From NCBI GenBank assembly GCA_022072225.1, contig JAJVIC010000009.1:1168482-1232481 (forward strand): 64,000 nucleotides of DNA. Reading direction: 5' to 3'. Each line of letters begins with the position of its first letter. Position 1 is the stretch's first letter. Shown in pieces: positions 53,543-61,548 of this stretch. Made by a program: the position numbers and the translations under genes. The DNA comes from Bacteroidia bacterium. Lineage in GTDB: Bacteria > Bacteroidota > Bacteroidia > SXHM01. The notes beneath the pieces are model-generated. The model saw only the letters and a list, made by a program, of their open reading frames with translations, ran no database searches and was not told where the DNA came from.

Positions 53543-53744
53543 TCCGCAGATGGCTCATCGGCTCTCAGTTTGATTCCGAGAAGTCTAAGTCAAATGCGGA
53601 CTGTGCAAAGATAAAAAATCCGTAGATGGACTCAATACTCGCAATTCACCCGCGAAGTCTAATCCACCTATGGATAAAACAGAGGGATTGTGCAGATTTC
53701 ACCTTTTCCTTACGTCCGAAACGACCCAGTTGCACACAAAATTA
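53543..53744 (-). ncRNA. Family 1 RNA core (copy 3) followed by two 58-nt-type hairpin units
   Basis: On the minus strand TAATTTTG (53744-53737) precedes TGTGCA/TGCACA enclosing the core TTTCGGACGTAAGGAAAAGG-TGAAAT. Next come hairpin unit 53674-53619 and, after a TTG-N19-TATCTTTG promoter (53609-53602 for the -7), unit 53600-53543, which ends in TTTTGTTTTATTTTTG 30 bp before the ankyrin start. The same order of core then hairpin then T-run is seen at 36751-36618. Confidence 0.55.
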
Positions 53745-53748
53745 AACA

Positions 53749-54219
53749 TTACTCTTCATCATCATCAGGATAAAAAATTTCATCTATTTCATCTTGAGAA
53801 TACCCTAACCCGATAAATGATGTATCCCAAACATCTTGTGATGTGCAAAAAGTGACTAATGCCCTAATGACTTTTACATTAAGAGGAATACTTCTATCAC
53901 CATAACCATCAAACAGGTTTTTTAATGTCTCTAATTGCTCTGCATTAAGTGGTAAAACAAGACTGTTAGGCGTTCGTTCAGTGTTCCTGTAATATTCAAG
54001 TTTTACTTTGAGGGTTTTGTTTTCTTTTTCCAGTTCAGCTGATTTAGTTAGCTGGTCAAATACTGTTTTTTCATCAGCAAGTGATTTGATTCGGAGGTAT
54101 TCAGATACGGTTATACCTAAGTATGCAGATGTTTCTTCAATCTTTCGCTTCTCATCTTCATTCAATTTGAATGTGATTTGAGCATTTTCTGTTGATTTTA
54201 TTTTGTTTTCGAGTTCCAT
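53749..54219 (-). CDS. Ribbon-helix-helix protein with coiled coil
   Basis: 156 aa. AQITFKLNEDEKRKIEETSA-YLGITVSEYLRI (about 13-45) is an RHH/MobC-type DNA-binding pattern. A coiled coil (SAELEKENKTLKVKLEYYRN) and an acidic C-terminus follow. RHH proteins of this size regulate their own operons or assist relaxases; no relaxase is encoded here. Repeats at 54324-54390 directly upstream are a plausible binding site. Confidence 0.72.
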   Translation of the reverse strand: MELENKIKSTENAQITFKLNEDEKRKIEETSAYLGITVSEYLRIKSLADEKTVFDQLTKSAELEKENKTLKVKLEYYRNTERTPNSLVLPLNAEQLETLKNLFDGYGDRSIPLNVKVIRALVTFCTSQDVWDTSFIGLGYSQDEIDEIFYPDDDEE

Positions 54220-54323
54220 ATTACCTTAATTTTATTGATGTTTTACTTTGGTTTTACTGATTTATTACTTCTGAATTACTTGGTTGTATTTGATTTTCTC
54301 TTTTACAAACCATGCGAAGTGTT

Positions 54324-54390
54324 CAAACTGTGCAAACTTTTCACTTGTAGTTTGTATGGTTTGCACAGTTTGTATGCTTTGCAAGTATAT
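54324..54390. promoter_or_regulatory. Inverted and direct repeats upstream of the RHH gene
   Basis: CAAACTGTGCAAAC (54324-54337) and GTTTGCACAGTTTG (54359-54372) are perfect 14-bp inverted repeats. AGTTTGTATG occurs twice 18 bp apart (from about 54350 and 54368). It is a candidate operator, or a transfer- or replication-related site. The rest of the 180-bp gap shows nothing. Confidence 0.6.
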
Positions 54391-54399
54391 TTTTTTGAA

Positions 54400-55743
54400 T
54401 TATTTTTTGACATAGCACCCGTATTTTGGTTGGTCGAGCATATTGATTTTAAATAATTCCTTTAGGTATTTATCCACAGTTCGTTCAGCCAATTTCATCT
54501 CAGTAACTCCAATTTCTACTACTGTTTTTCGGTCAAATTCCAACGGCAACAAATCGTAAAAATCTTTTCTGAATTTTTTCTCCCTTAGTTCACCCCCTGA
54601 ACTTCCGTTAGGCAGGTGTGTGAAAATTGTAAGTGCATGTTCTCTGAAAGTTTCAGCTAATGACATTGCCGCAACAAAATCACTGTCCCCACAAATTATA
54701 TTGTCCGAAGTAGTGTTTTTTCGTTCAAAATTTCGCACTACAGATAGTATCATTGCTATCCTGAATGTTATCAATCCTAACCTCACAATCACGCTGCGGG
54801 TGTCTCGACTAATTTGTGTTGAATAATCAATCAGCCATCGCTCAAAACATTCGTTCAGCATTTCCCATTGATGTTCCTGAAGCTCAAATTTTATTTCCTT
54901 GTCAGCATGGGCTTTCAGCATTTTATAGTAATTCTCTTTTATTGCTTGAAAATGTTGCTCCATGTCAATTTTATTTTTCGGAGAAACATCACGCCAAGTT
55001 GGTGGAATGATGTAAGTGTAGAAAAGACATCGGGAAAATAATCCATCCTCAACATTTGGAATGAGTCGTTGCACCTGTGCCAGTGTGCCGGATAATACCA
55101 CGGATAGTTTAGGCATATCAACTTCGTAGTATTCGCTATTTGTTTTTCTGTTAGACGATATTGTTTCATGGTGGAAACCTTTCCGAAGCATATCGGAATA
55201 ATTACCCCAATCATTTTTTAGTGTCCCTGAAAGAGTATCTGCTTCACTCTCGAAGATTATTCCGCTTGATTTACTTTGGAAGAGAGTTTGTATTACTGAT
55301 GCACTACTGCTGTTTGCAGGAATAAAAAGGAGTTTGCGGAGAGGTAGTTCAATAGTAGTATTGGTGTTGTTTTTGTCGGATTTACTGGCATTTACAGTTT
55401 CATCGTATTCCTTTTTCTCTGCTTTGTATGCTTCCAAAAGCTCCTTATGATAGCCTTCTCCTAATTTTCTTGTCCAGTTCATTGAGCCTTTAAAGCTTGC
55501 AGCAGGGGCGCAGATAAATAGAAACAGGTTGGCATGAACTCTTTTGTTATCGTAAATTCCATAAATAGAAGGGAACAATCCACTTACAACACCGAGCGCA
55601 GAAGCCAGCACTACATCCCGCTCTCTACCTGATTCAAAATGCTTGCAGACTTCAATGAGCATATCAGGTAGGTTGGCATAAACTTCATCAGGAACAATTT
55701 GTGTGGATGAAAATATGCGGTCTATATCAGTTCCGGCTTCCAT
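54400..55743 (-). CDS. DUF3987 (primase/helicase-like) protein
   Basis: 447 aa from the ATG at 55743, 4 bp after the upstream stop. Contains ALGVVSGLFPSIYGIYDNKR, LFICAPAASFKGSMNWTRKL (a P-loop-like position), SSGIIFESEADTLSGTLKND and the motif LSVVLSGTLAQVQRLIPNVEDGLFSR that marks DUF3987. These ATPases are common on integrative elements next to excisionase-like HTH genes and are thought to act in element replication. Confidence 0.85.
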   Translation of the reverse strand: MEAGTDIDRIFSSTQIVPDEVYANLPDMLIEVCKHFESGRERDVVLASALGVVSGLFPSIYGIYDNKRVHANLFLFICAPAASFKGSMNWTRKLGEGYHKELLEAYKAEKKEYDETVNASKSDKNNTNTTIELPLRKLLFIPANSSSASVIQTLFQSKSSGIIFESEADTLSGTLKNDWGNYSDMLRKGFHHETISSNRKTNSEYYEVDMPKLSVVLSGTLAQVQRLIPNVEDGLFSRCLFYTYIIPPTWRDVSPKNKIDMEQHFQAIKENYYKMLKAHADKEIKFELQEHQWEMLNECFERWLIDYSTQISRDTRSVIVRLGLITFRIAMILSVVRNFERKNTTSDNIICGDSDFVAAMSLAETFREHALTIFTHLPNGSSGGELREKKFRKDFYDLLPLEFDRKTVVEIGVTEMKLAERTVDKYLKELFKINMLDQPKYGCYVKK

Positions 55744-55747
55744 GATA

Positions 55748-56080
55748 TTACAGTGGTTTATTAATCTTAATATTACCGAAGCGTTCTTCTTCTCCAGGCT
55801 TAAATTTCCATTGAATAGAAACACCATTTATACTATTATCTTTTTGAACTAATTCTGTAATTTTTGAAGATAATTCTAATAGAAGTTCAAGATTGATGGG
55901 GAGTTCGCCAAATTTTTTATTCAGTAACAAAAGCTTGTCAATCTCATCTTTACGATAGAACATAGCACCAGCTGTCAAATTTAATTTTTCATATTCCCTT
56001 TGCTTTTGTTCTAATAAGTTAAGAAGTATTCCTGTGGCATCAGAAAATGTTAAATTTTCAGAAGTAGTTGAGTGTTTCAT
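55748..56080 (-). CDS. Small hypothetical protein of the replication module
   Basis: 110 aa. Mostly helical (ATGILLNLLEQKQREYEKLN, then EIDKLLLLNKKFGELPINLE) with a short strand-rich end. No family is recognised. It overlaps the HTH gene by 4 bp and precedes the DUF3987 gene by 4 bp, so the three are one transcription unit. Confidence 0.7.
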   Translation of the reverse strand: MKHSTTSENLTFSDATGILLNLLEQKQREYEKLNLTAGAMFYRKDEIDKLLLLNKKFGELPINLELLLELSSKITELVQKDNSINGVSIQWKFKPGEEERFGNIKINKPL

Positions 56081-56385
56081 TTTGCACCCGATTTTTTAAG
56101 TGAAACATAGGTGTTTGCTTCAGCATCAATCTGTTCGTTGGTTTTTTTGGGATTCCTTAATAACCACTTATCAATGAGTGCTCTATCAGCGAAGAGCATT
56201 TTCCCATTTGGCTGAGAAACAGGCAGTTCCCCCTTTGAGGAGAGTTTATACAAATAGCCAACGGAAATTCCAGTATAAATTGAAAGTTCCTCGATATTTA
56301 GAATCTGCTTTTGCGAGAGCAGTAAACTTTCAAGTTTTGAAAGTCGCTCTTCAACATTTTTGTTTTTGATAGTTCTTTTTTTCAT
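56077..56385 (-). CDS. Excisionase-family helix-turn-helix protein
   Basis: 102 aa. LNIEELSIYTGISVGYLYKL, then SSKGELPVSQPNGKMLFADR is the HTH_17/MerR-like fold of Xis-type proteins in Bacteroidota elements; the N-terminal 30 residues are a coiled helix. It is preceded by phased 10-bp iterons between it and the integrase gene, which suits a recombination-directionality or replication-control role. Confidence 0.83.
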   Translation of the reverse strand: MKKRTIKNKNVEERLSKLESLLLSQKQILNIEELSIYTGISVGYLYKLSSKGELPVSQPNGKMLFADRALIDKWLLRNPKKTNEQIDAEANTYVSLKKSGAK

Positions 56386-56457
56386 CTTTCTTTGTTTGAT
56401 ATATAGCTAATAATTGGACGAAGATGAGCGCTGCAATTTTGGCATTAAGCCTATAAG

Positions 56458-56558
56458 TATCTTAAAGTGTGTTTAACATACTATCAAATAGCTTAAAGCA
56501 TATACTAAGTATCTTAAAGTAGCTTAAACTATCTTAAAGTAGCTTAAAGTATGTTAAC
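56458..56558. repeat. Phased 10-bp iterons (TAKCTTAAAG)
   Basis: TATCTTAAAG or TAGCTTAAAG at 56458, 56489, 56510, 56520 (AAAC variant), 56530 and 56540, ending with TATGTTAAC at 56550. Offsets of 31, 21 and then 10 keep all copies on one DNA face. It is a likely multimeric binding site for the adjacent HTH protein, or an origin. The remaining 190 bp of this gap show no feature. Confidence 0.8.
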
Positions 56559-56676
56559 AATGTATTGTTGAATAGAAAAACGGATGAAGGCAGGGGCGCT
56601 TTTTGGGAAGGTGTCGGGCAAAACCTGTTTTCACCCAAGCGGATAACTTGAGTTTTTAGTTACAGGTTTTCAAAAA

Positions 56677-57744
56677 TTAAAGAGTTATTTCAGGTAGGTT
56701 ATTTACCGCTTCTTTTTTTAATTCATCCACAACCCGTGTGTATTTTTCGGTATGTTTCAATCCACTGTGCCCAAGCAAGCTGGAAACCGTTTTTATATCG
56801 CTCTTAACCCATAAAAGATTTACGGCAAATGAATGCCTCGCGCAGTGCCAAGTAATGTTTTTATCAATCTTTGCCTTTTGTGTCCATAAATCCAATGATT
56901 TCAAGCTGGCAGTATGTGAAGGCAGGTTAAAAACATTTTCATCAGCCTTTCCCCTTTCCCCTAAAAGTTTAATCGCGGTAGCATTGAGGTCACTCATTAA
57001 TTCTTTGTCTGTCTTGTTCTGAGCTATTTTTAGCTTATTTCCGTCTATGTTTTTCCATTTCAGGGAAAGAATATCACAATGGCGAAGTCCTGTATTTAAT
57101 GAAAATAAAAATGCCCGCTTTACTTCACTATTTCCACATTCAGTATTTGCCAGTAATTGTATTTCTTTAAAATTTAGAATGTCTTTTTTCAATCCTTCCT
57201 TCCTTTTATTCTCGACTTCCTCTGCTGGATTTGTGAAAAACACTTTTTCTTTAGTTGCCTGTTTCAACAACTTTTTGAATTTGGTGAAATAATTATAAGG
57301 TGTCTCACCATTCAGTTTTTCATCTAAATAGCTTTTAAATTGACGGCAAAATGTATCAGTGATGTTGTTTGGTAGTATTGAGGCTTTATAGCCTTTTAGT
57401 TCAGCAAATGATTTGAAATGCTCTAACGAATAGCGAGCAATCCTTATGTCCTTATTTGTATAATCCTTAACCCACTTTTCATAGTATAAAATGAAGTTTA
57501 CGTTTTTGCGGAAGCCGGGAACAAGGTCATATCTGTCCGCCTGTATCTCTTGCTGCCTTTTTCCTGCTATGCTTTCAGCAAGTTTTAAAGTCTCTTTATT
57601 GTGTTCCGCTTCAAGTGCTGATTTGGTCTTTTTATGGAGCTGCATTTTAAGGAATTCGTAATGCCTGTGCCCGTCTTGGTAAATATCAAGATACAAACTC
57701 ACCTTTCCATTTGACAATGTTTTCTTCCTTAATTTTACACTCAT
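56677..57744 (-). CDS. int: Tyrosine recombinase / integrase
   Basis: 355 aa. An arm-binding N-terminus (VSLYLDIYQDGHRHYEFLKM) and SAM-like core-binding domain (about 85-180) precede the catalytic domain with Arg221 (LNTGLRHCDILSL), His300-x-x-Arg303 (WHCARHSFA), His326 (LLGHSGLKHTEKY) and Tyr335. This is the Bacteroidota conjugative-transposon type. It lies at the right end of the element next to attR and probably catalyses integration at the tRNA-fMet gene. Confidence 0.95.
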   Translation of the reverse strand: MSVKLRKKTLSNGKVSLYLDIYQDGHRHYEFLKMQLHKKTKSALEAEHNKETLKLAESIAGKRQQEIQADRYDLVPGFRKNVNFILYYEKWVKDYTNKDIRIARYSLEHFKSFAELKGYKASILPNNITDTFCRQFKSYLDEKLNGETPYNYFTKFKKLLKQATKEKVFFTNPAEEVENKRKEGLKKDILNFKEIQLLANTECGNSEVKRAFLFSLNTGLRHCDILSLKWKNIDGNKLKIAQNKTDKELMSDLNATAIKLLGERGKADENVFNLPSHTASLKSLDLWTQKAKIDKNITWHCARHSFAVNLLWVKSDIKTVSSLLGHSGLKHTEKYTRVVDELKKEAVNNLPEITL

Positions 57745-57778
57745 AGTATTTGTTTAGCTTTTGGTTTCCTTTGGTGGA

Positions 57779-57811
57779 CAAAGCTAAACAATGTTTTTGA
57801 TGAGTAACAAA
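57779..57811 (-). promoter_or_regulatory. Promoter of the integrase gene
   Basis: TTTG (57811-57808), a 21-base spacer, then TAGCTTTG (57786-57779) on the minus strand. It overlaps the right arm-type site, so bound integrase could repress its own gene. Confidence 0.5.
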
Positions 57812-57826
57812 CGAGTAACAAAAATT
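57804..57826 (+). promoter_or_regulatory. Candidate integrase arm-type site, right
   Basis: Opens GTAACAAACGAGTAACA; 20 of 23 positions match 35682-35704. An inverted ATTACTC follows at 57824-57830. Confidence 0.6.
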
Positions 57827-57926
57827 ACTCAAATAACATCAAATCAAAGGAAAGTAAAAGCAGAGTTATTAGCTGAAATGCTTGAAAACATTGACTTTGT
57901 TTAGTTCTTGTTTTCCTTTGTTGGAT

Positions 57927-57953
57927 GGTTGGAGTTTTGCCCCCGCTACAAAA
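57927..57953 (+). repeat. attR: partial copy of the tRNA-fMet 3' end
   Basis: 16 bp identical to the tRNA end (57938-57953). The preceding GGTTGGAGTTT differs from the tRNA GGTTCGAGTCC at three positions. Confidence 0.88.
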
Positions 57954-57954
57954 G

Positions 57955-57990
57955 AAAACCCGCTCGAAACGAGCGGGTTTTTCTTTTTTG
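57955..57990. terminator. Displaced chromosomal tRNA terminator, bidirectional
   Basis: AAAACCCGCTCG and CGAGCGGGTTTT (12-bp stem, AAA loop between) followed by TTCTTTTTT on plus and an equivalent T-run on minus. It would originally have followed the tRNA and also serves the DUF4290 gene. Confidence 0.85.
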
Positions 57991-58016
57991 ATGCTGTCAT
58001 AATTTAGCATTCTGAT

Positions 58017-58658
58017 TTACATTTTTTTGCCGCCTCTGTTTCTGTTGCGGTTTCTGTTGCGGTTACGGTTGCGGTTCTTATTATTATTTTGCTGATTTTG
58101 ACGGTTAGCAGGCAATTCATTGGGTTGGCTCAATTTAGTATCGGGAGTAAGTTTGAGTTTGCCTTTTGATAATTCTGTCAACTGCTCAAATATTACATCA
58201 TCTGTAACTGAATCGCGGTTCCAGGTAAGGTAGGACTTTTTCATGGAATTGGCAATCATTTCTGTGAGTGCTTTTTTCTCGTCCCCTTCCTCAAATTCAA
58301 TAGCTTTCTGAATAATTTTTTCTAAAATTTTTCCGTAATGACGGTATTTGATTCGGTTATCAGGGTAGTTTACCTTGTCTGGTTTTGTTTTAAAAGTATC
58401 TGCGTTTGGAATAGGGTATGGCGAATCAACATCAAGTTTAAAATCTGAAATAATAAACAGGTGGTCCCACAGTTTATGTTTAAAATCTGTTACGTCACGT
58501 AGTTGAGGATTTAATTGGCCCATAACTGATATTATGGCTCGTGCTACGCGGTTCCGTTCTTCACGGTCTTTTACCGAAACGGCATATTCTATCATACGTT
58601 GCACATTACGTCCGTATTCGGGAATAGCCATTCTTACTCGCTCGGTATTGTATTCCAT
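58017..58658 (-). CDS. DUF4290 protein
   Basis: 213 aa. MEYNTERVRMAIPEYGRNVQ, then AISVMGQLNPQLRD-like and KLWDHLFIISDFKLDVDSPY mark the Bacteroidota-specific DUF4290 family. The C-terminus is a basic RN repeat (RNRNRNRNRNRNRGGKKM), unusual and nucleic-acid-binding in character. Function unknown. It stands alone between ahcY and the element boundary. Confidence 0.85.
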   Translation of the reverse strand: MEYNTERVRMAIPEYGRNVQRMIEYAVSVKDREERNRVARAIISVMGQLNPQLRDVTDFKHKLWDHLFIISDFKLDVDSPYPIPNADTFKTKPDKVNYPDNRIKYRHYGKILEKIIQKAIEFEEGDEKKALTEMIANSMKKSYLTWNRDSVTDDVIFEQLTELSKGKLKLTPDTKLSQPNELPANRQNQQNNNKNRNRNRNRNRNRNRGGKKM

Positions 58659-58677
58659 ACTTATTATTTGTGAATTA

Positions 58678-58738
58678 GCGATTTAGTGAATTAGTGATTG
58701 AGCTATTCAATTGCCTAATCACTAATTCACCAAATCAC
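58678..58738. repeat. TTAGTGATT word repeat as long hairpin
   Basis: GATTTAGTGAATTAGTGATT is answered by AATCACTAATTCAC-CAAATC about 17 bp later. It lies between the ahcY stop and the DUF4290 start and probably ends ahcY transcription. Confidence 0.75.
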
Positions 58739-58743
58739 AACTA

Positions 58744-60063
58744 TTAATAGCGGTAGTATTCAGGTTTGTAAGGACCTGATGCTTTTACGCCAATGTATTT
58801 TGCCTGTTCATCAGTCAGCGTGTCAATTTCCACACCGATTTTAGCAAGATGCAAACGTGCAACTTTTTCATCCAGTTCTTTTGGCAAAGTATAAACTTTG
58901 TTCTCATATTTGCTTGAGTTATTCCAAAGTTCTAATTGTGCCAATGTTTGGTTGGTAAATGAGTTTGACATTACAAAAGAAGGGTGTCCCATTGCACAGC
59001 CAAGATTTACCAAACGGCCTTCTGCAAGTATAATAACATCTTTGCCGTCAACAGTATATTTATCAACCTGTGGTTTAATGGTATCTTTTGTTTTACCATA
59101 ATTATCGTTAAGCCATTTCATGTCAATTTCGTTATCGAAGTGGCCTATATTGCAAACGATTGCATTGTTTTTCATTGTTTTGAAATGCTCGCCTTTTACG
59201 ATGTCTTTGTTTCCCGTTGCGGTTACAATGATGTCGGCTTCTTTTACGGCATCAGCAAACTTCTTCACTTCATAACCTTCCATAGCAGCCTGTAAAGCGC
59301 AGATAGGGTCAATTTCGGTAACAATTACACGAACTTTTGCTTCTTTTAATGATTCTGCTGAACCCTTTCCTACATCACCAAAACCGGCTACAACAGCCAC
59401 TTTTCCGGCAAGCATCAGGTCAGTAGCTCTGCGGATTGCATCAACCAATGATTCGCGGCAGCCATATTTATTATCGAATTTAGATTTGGTAACTGAATCA
59501 TTTACGTTGATTGCAGGAATAGGAAGCGTTCCTTTTTCCATGCGCTCATACAGGCGGTGAACACCTGTAGTTGTTTCTTCCGAAAGACCTTTGATGTTTT
59601 TTATCAATTCAGGGTAACGGTCGAAAACCATGTTGGTCAAATCACCACCGTCATCCAAAATCATGTTCAATGGTTTTTGTTCTTCGCCAAAAAACAAGGT
59701 TTGTTCAATACACCAGTCAAATTCCTGTTCGTTCATTCCTTTCCAGGCATAAACTGAAATACCTGCAGCAGCGATAGCGGCAGCAGCGTGGTCTTGTGTT
59801 GAGAAAATGTTGCATGAACTCCAGGTAACTTCAGCGCCCAATTCAACCAATGTTTCAATCAAAACAGCAGTTTGGATGGTCATGTGCAGGCAACCTGCAA
59901 TACGTGCTCCTTGCAAAGGTTTAGTTTTGCCAAACTCAGCACGAAGTGCCATCAACCCCGGCATTTCATCTTCGGCTAATCTTATTTCTTTTCTTCCCCA
60001 TTCAGCAAGGGAAATGTCTTTCACTTTGTATTTTACAAATTGTTCCACTGATTTTGTTGACAT
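58744..60063 (-). CDS. ahcY: S-adenosylhomocysteinase
   Basis: 439 aa. Cleaves S-adenosylhomocysteine to adenosine and homocysteine, pulling SAM-dependent methylation forward. [39 protein letters not shown], the NAD-binding [14 protein letters not shown] and the C-terminal [13 protein letters not shown] are conserved. Together with metK it covers two steps of the SAM cycle. It has its own promoter. Confidence 0.97.
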   Translation of the reverse strand: MSTKSVEQFVKYKVKDISLAEWGRKEIRLAEDEMPGLMALRAEFGKTKPLQGARIAGCLHMTIQTAVLIETLVELGAEVTWSSCNIFSTQDHAAAAIAAAGISVYAWKGMNEQEFDWCIEQTLFFGEEQKPLNMILDDGGDLTNMVFDRYPELIKNIKGLSEETTTGVHRLYERMEKGTLPIPAINVNDSVTKSKFDNKYGCRESLVDAIRRATDLMLAGKVAVVAGFGDVGKGSAESLKEAKVRVIVTEIDPICALQAAMEGYEVKKFADAVKEADIIVTATGNKDIVKGEHFKTMKNNAIVCNIGHFDNEIDMKWLNDNYGKTKDTIKPQVDKYTVDGKDVIILAEGRLVNLGCAMGHPSFVMSNSFTNQTLAQLELWNNSSKYENKVYTLPKELDEKVARLHLAKIGVEIDTLTDEQAKYIGVKASGPYKPEYYRY

Positions 60064-60098
60064 AGTTTTTTAATGTTTAATTTTTTTTAATAAGCGTG

Positions 60099-60130
60099 CA
60101 AAAGTAGCACATTTAGAGATACTTAACAAG
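60099..60130 (-). promoter_or_regulatory. Promoter of ahcY
   Basis: CTTG (60130-60127), a 20-base spacer, then TACTTTTG (60106-60099). Leader of about 33 nt; no riboswitch-like fold is seen. Confidence 0.6.
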
Positions 60131-60147
60131 GCAATTATCGAATAGTT

Positions 60148-60894
60148 CTAAATACTTCCTGTTTTAACAGTAACCGGGAAGCTAACATCCTTAACAGCAG
60201 TGGGATTTATCCATATTTTTTCAAAATCTGCCGCAACTAATTCCAAAGGATTAGTACCGTTTGTTTTGATGTATTTCTGTACAGCCGACCAGGTTGAAAG
60301 GTACCCCATGAAGTCCTGCAGATTCCATTGCTTTTTCATGAAGAATACTTGCTCTTTTACTTTTGTGAAGGGGAAAGGAATATCACGATAAGCATTCTCC
60401 ACATACTTGCGTTCCGGTGCCCAATAATCTTCCAGAATATTGCGGTAGAATTTCATGAAAATTTTGTCGATTTCTTCATCAACTTTACAAAGTTCGTAGC
60501 TCCACACTACAATGGCTGCATCCGGTTTTGATACGCGTTTTACTTCCGCAAAAAACTTTTCAAAATCAAACCAGTGCAATGCCTGTGCAACGGTAATCAA
60601 ATCAACTGAATTGTCAGGAAGCGTAGAGTTTTCTGCTGAAGCAACGCGATATTCTATATTGCTTTTTGGTGAAGCATTTTTTATTTGTTCTGCGCTGGGG
60701 TCGGTAGCAAATACTTTTTCAAAATACTGAGAAAGTACTATAGCGGCTTGTCCGTTTCCCGTTCCGCAATCCCATGCTGTTTTGTGTTCATTTACTTCTG
60801 AAAGAATAAAATCGTAAAGTTCCTGCGGATAATCAGGACGGTATTTTGAATAGTCTGATGATTGAGTGGAGAAGTGGTCTTTGAAGGAGGGCAA
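60148..60894 (-). CDS. Class I SAM-dependent methyltransferase (methyltransferase_11 type)
   Basis: 248 aa. Motif I AWDCGTGNGQAAIVLS near residue 40, VFATDPSAEQIKNA, and LITVAQALHWFDFEKFF, the hallmark of the small-molecule methyltransferase group with HWFD. The substrate is unknown. It lies upstream of ahcY on the same strand with a separate promoter between them. Confidence 0.88.
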   Translation of the reverse strand: MPSFKDHFSTQSSDYSKYRPDYPQELYDFILSEVNEHKTAWDCGTGNGQAAIVLSQYFEKVFATDPSAEQIKNASPKSNIEYRVASAENSTLPDNSVDLITVAQALHWFDFEKFFAEVKRVSKPDAAIVVWSYELCKVDEEIDKIFMKFYRNILEDYWAPERKYVENAYRDIPFPFTKVKEQVFFMKKQWNLQDFMGYLSTWSAVQKYIKTNGTNPLELVAADFEKIWINPTAVKDVSFPVTVKTGSI

Positions 60895-60967
60895 GGTAAT
60901 CGGTGTTCGGTTATCAGTAATCAGTCATTGAATCAAAATTTTGACTTTTGAACTTTAAACATTGAAC

Positions 60968-61486
60968 TCATATTCTCTTCAACCCCATTTCTACCATTTT
61001 AAACTGCTCTTTCATCAGGTTGTGCTCGTCTGCTTTTTTGGCTTCGCTGAGCATGTTGATGGCAAGTCGTTTTTTACGCTGAGAAATGTAAATAGCGGCA
61101 AGGTTTAATTTGGCAACAGCTTCGTCTTGTTTTAAACCTAAGCCAATTGAAATGGCTTTTTTGAAATAAGTCTCGGCACTGCCGGTACTGCGGCTTTGAG
61201 TTGCTGCTAAACCATTCAAATAATAATAATAAGCTTCCTGATTTTTACGCAGTCCTTCAGGATGTTTTTGCCAGGAAAGGACTTTTTGGGCCTTGTCCAT
61301 ATTTTGCTTGCGGATATACCAGAAAGCAAGCAGATTAATTGGGCTTATAAACCAGAAAAAAACAGGAATTCCGGTAAGCAAAACCAACATAATTCCATTC
61401 CCGATATTTACTTTAGCAAATTGCCATACTGCCAATGCTAGGATAAGCGCTGCTACTACAAGATATAAATGACGAAGATATTTCAT
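60968..61486 (-). CDS. Small membrane protein with tetratricopeptide-like C-terminus
   Basis: 172 aa from the ATG at 61486, chosen because a TACCTTTG box lies 19 bp upstream. Two transmembrane helices (about 5-22 and 28-52) are followed by a helical region with GSAETYFKKAISIGLGLKQD and EAVAKLNLAAIYISQRKKRL, which looks like two TPR-type repeats. Function unknown. Confidence 0.75.
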   Translation of the reverse strand: MKYLRHLYLVVAALILALAVWQFAKVNIGNGIMLVLLTGIPVFFWFISPINLLAFWYIRKQNMDKAQKVLSWQKHPEGLRKNQEAYYYYLNGLAATQSRSTGSAETYFKKAISIGLGLKQDEAVAKLNLAAIYISQRKKRLAINMLSEAKKADEHNLMKEQFKMVEMGLKRI

Positions 61487-61504
61487 AATTAAAATTTGAG
61501 GGCG

Positions 61505-61512
61505 CAAAGGTA
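61505..61512 (-). promoter_or_regulatory. -7 box (TACCTTTG) of the small membrane protein
   Basis: Matches TAnnTTTG, 18 bp before the ATG. No clear -33 element. Confidence 0.45.
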
Positions 61513-61548
61513 ATAGAGTTGTTGAATATTTTGTCCATGGTTCACAGT

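Larger units (their letters stand above)
35622..57937. mobile_element. Integrative element inserted in the tRNA-fMet gene (about 22.3 kb)
   Basis: The tRNA 3' end TGCCCCCGCTACAAAA (35622-35637) recurs at 57938-57953. The similarity extends to 27 bp with three mismatches if the T-arm sequence upstream is included. A tyrosine recombinase gene starts 194 bp inside the right end. Matching 23-bp candidate arm sites occur near both ends. The cargo is an excisionase-like HTH protein, iterons, a DUF3987 protein, an RHH protein, a putative seven-gene defence operon, a nuclease cassette and many candidate small RNAs. No conjugation genes were found, so it is probably mobilised by a helper or degenerate. 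Confidence 0.9.
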
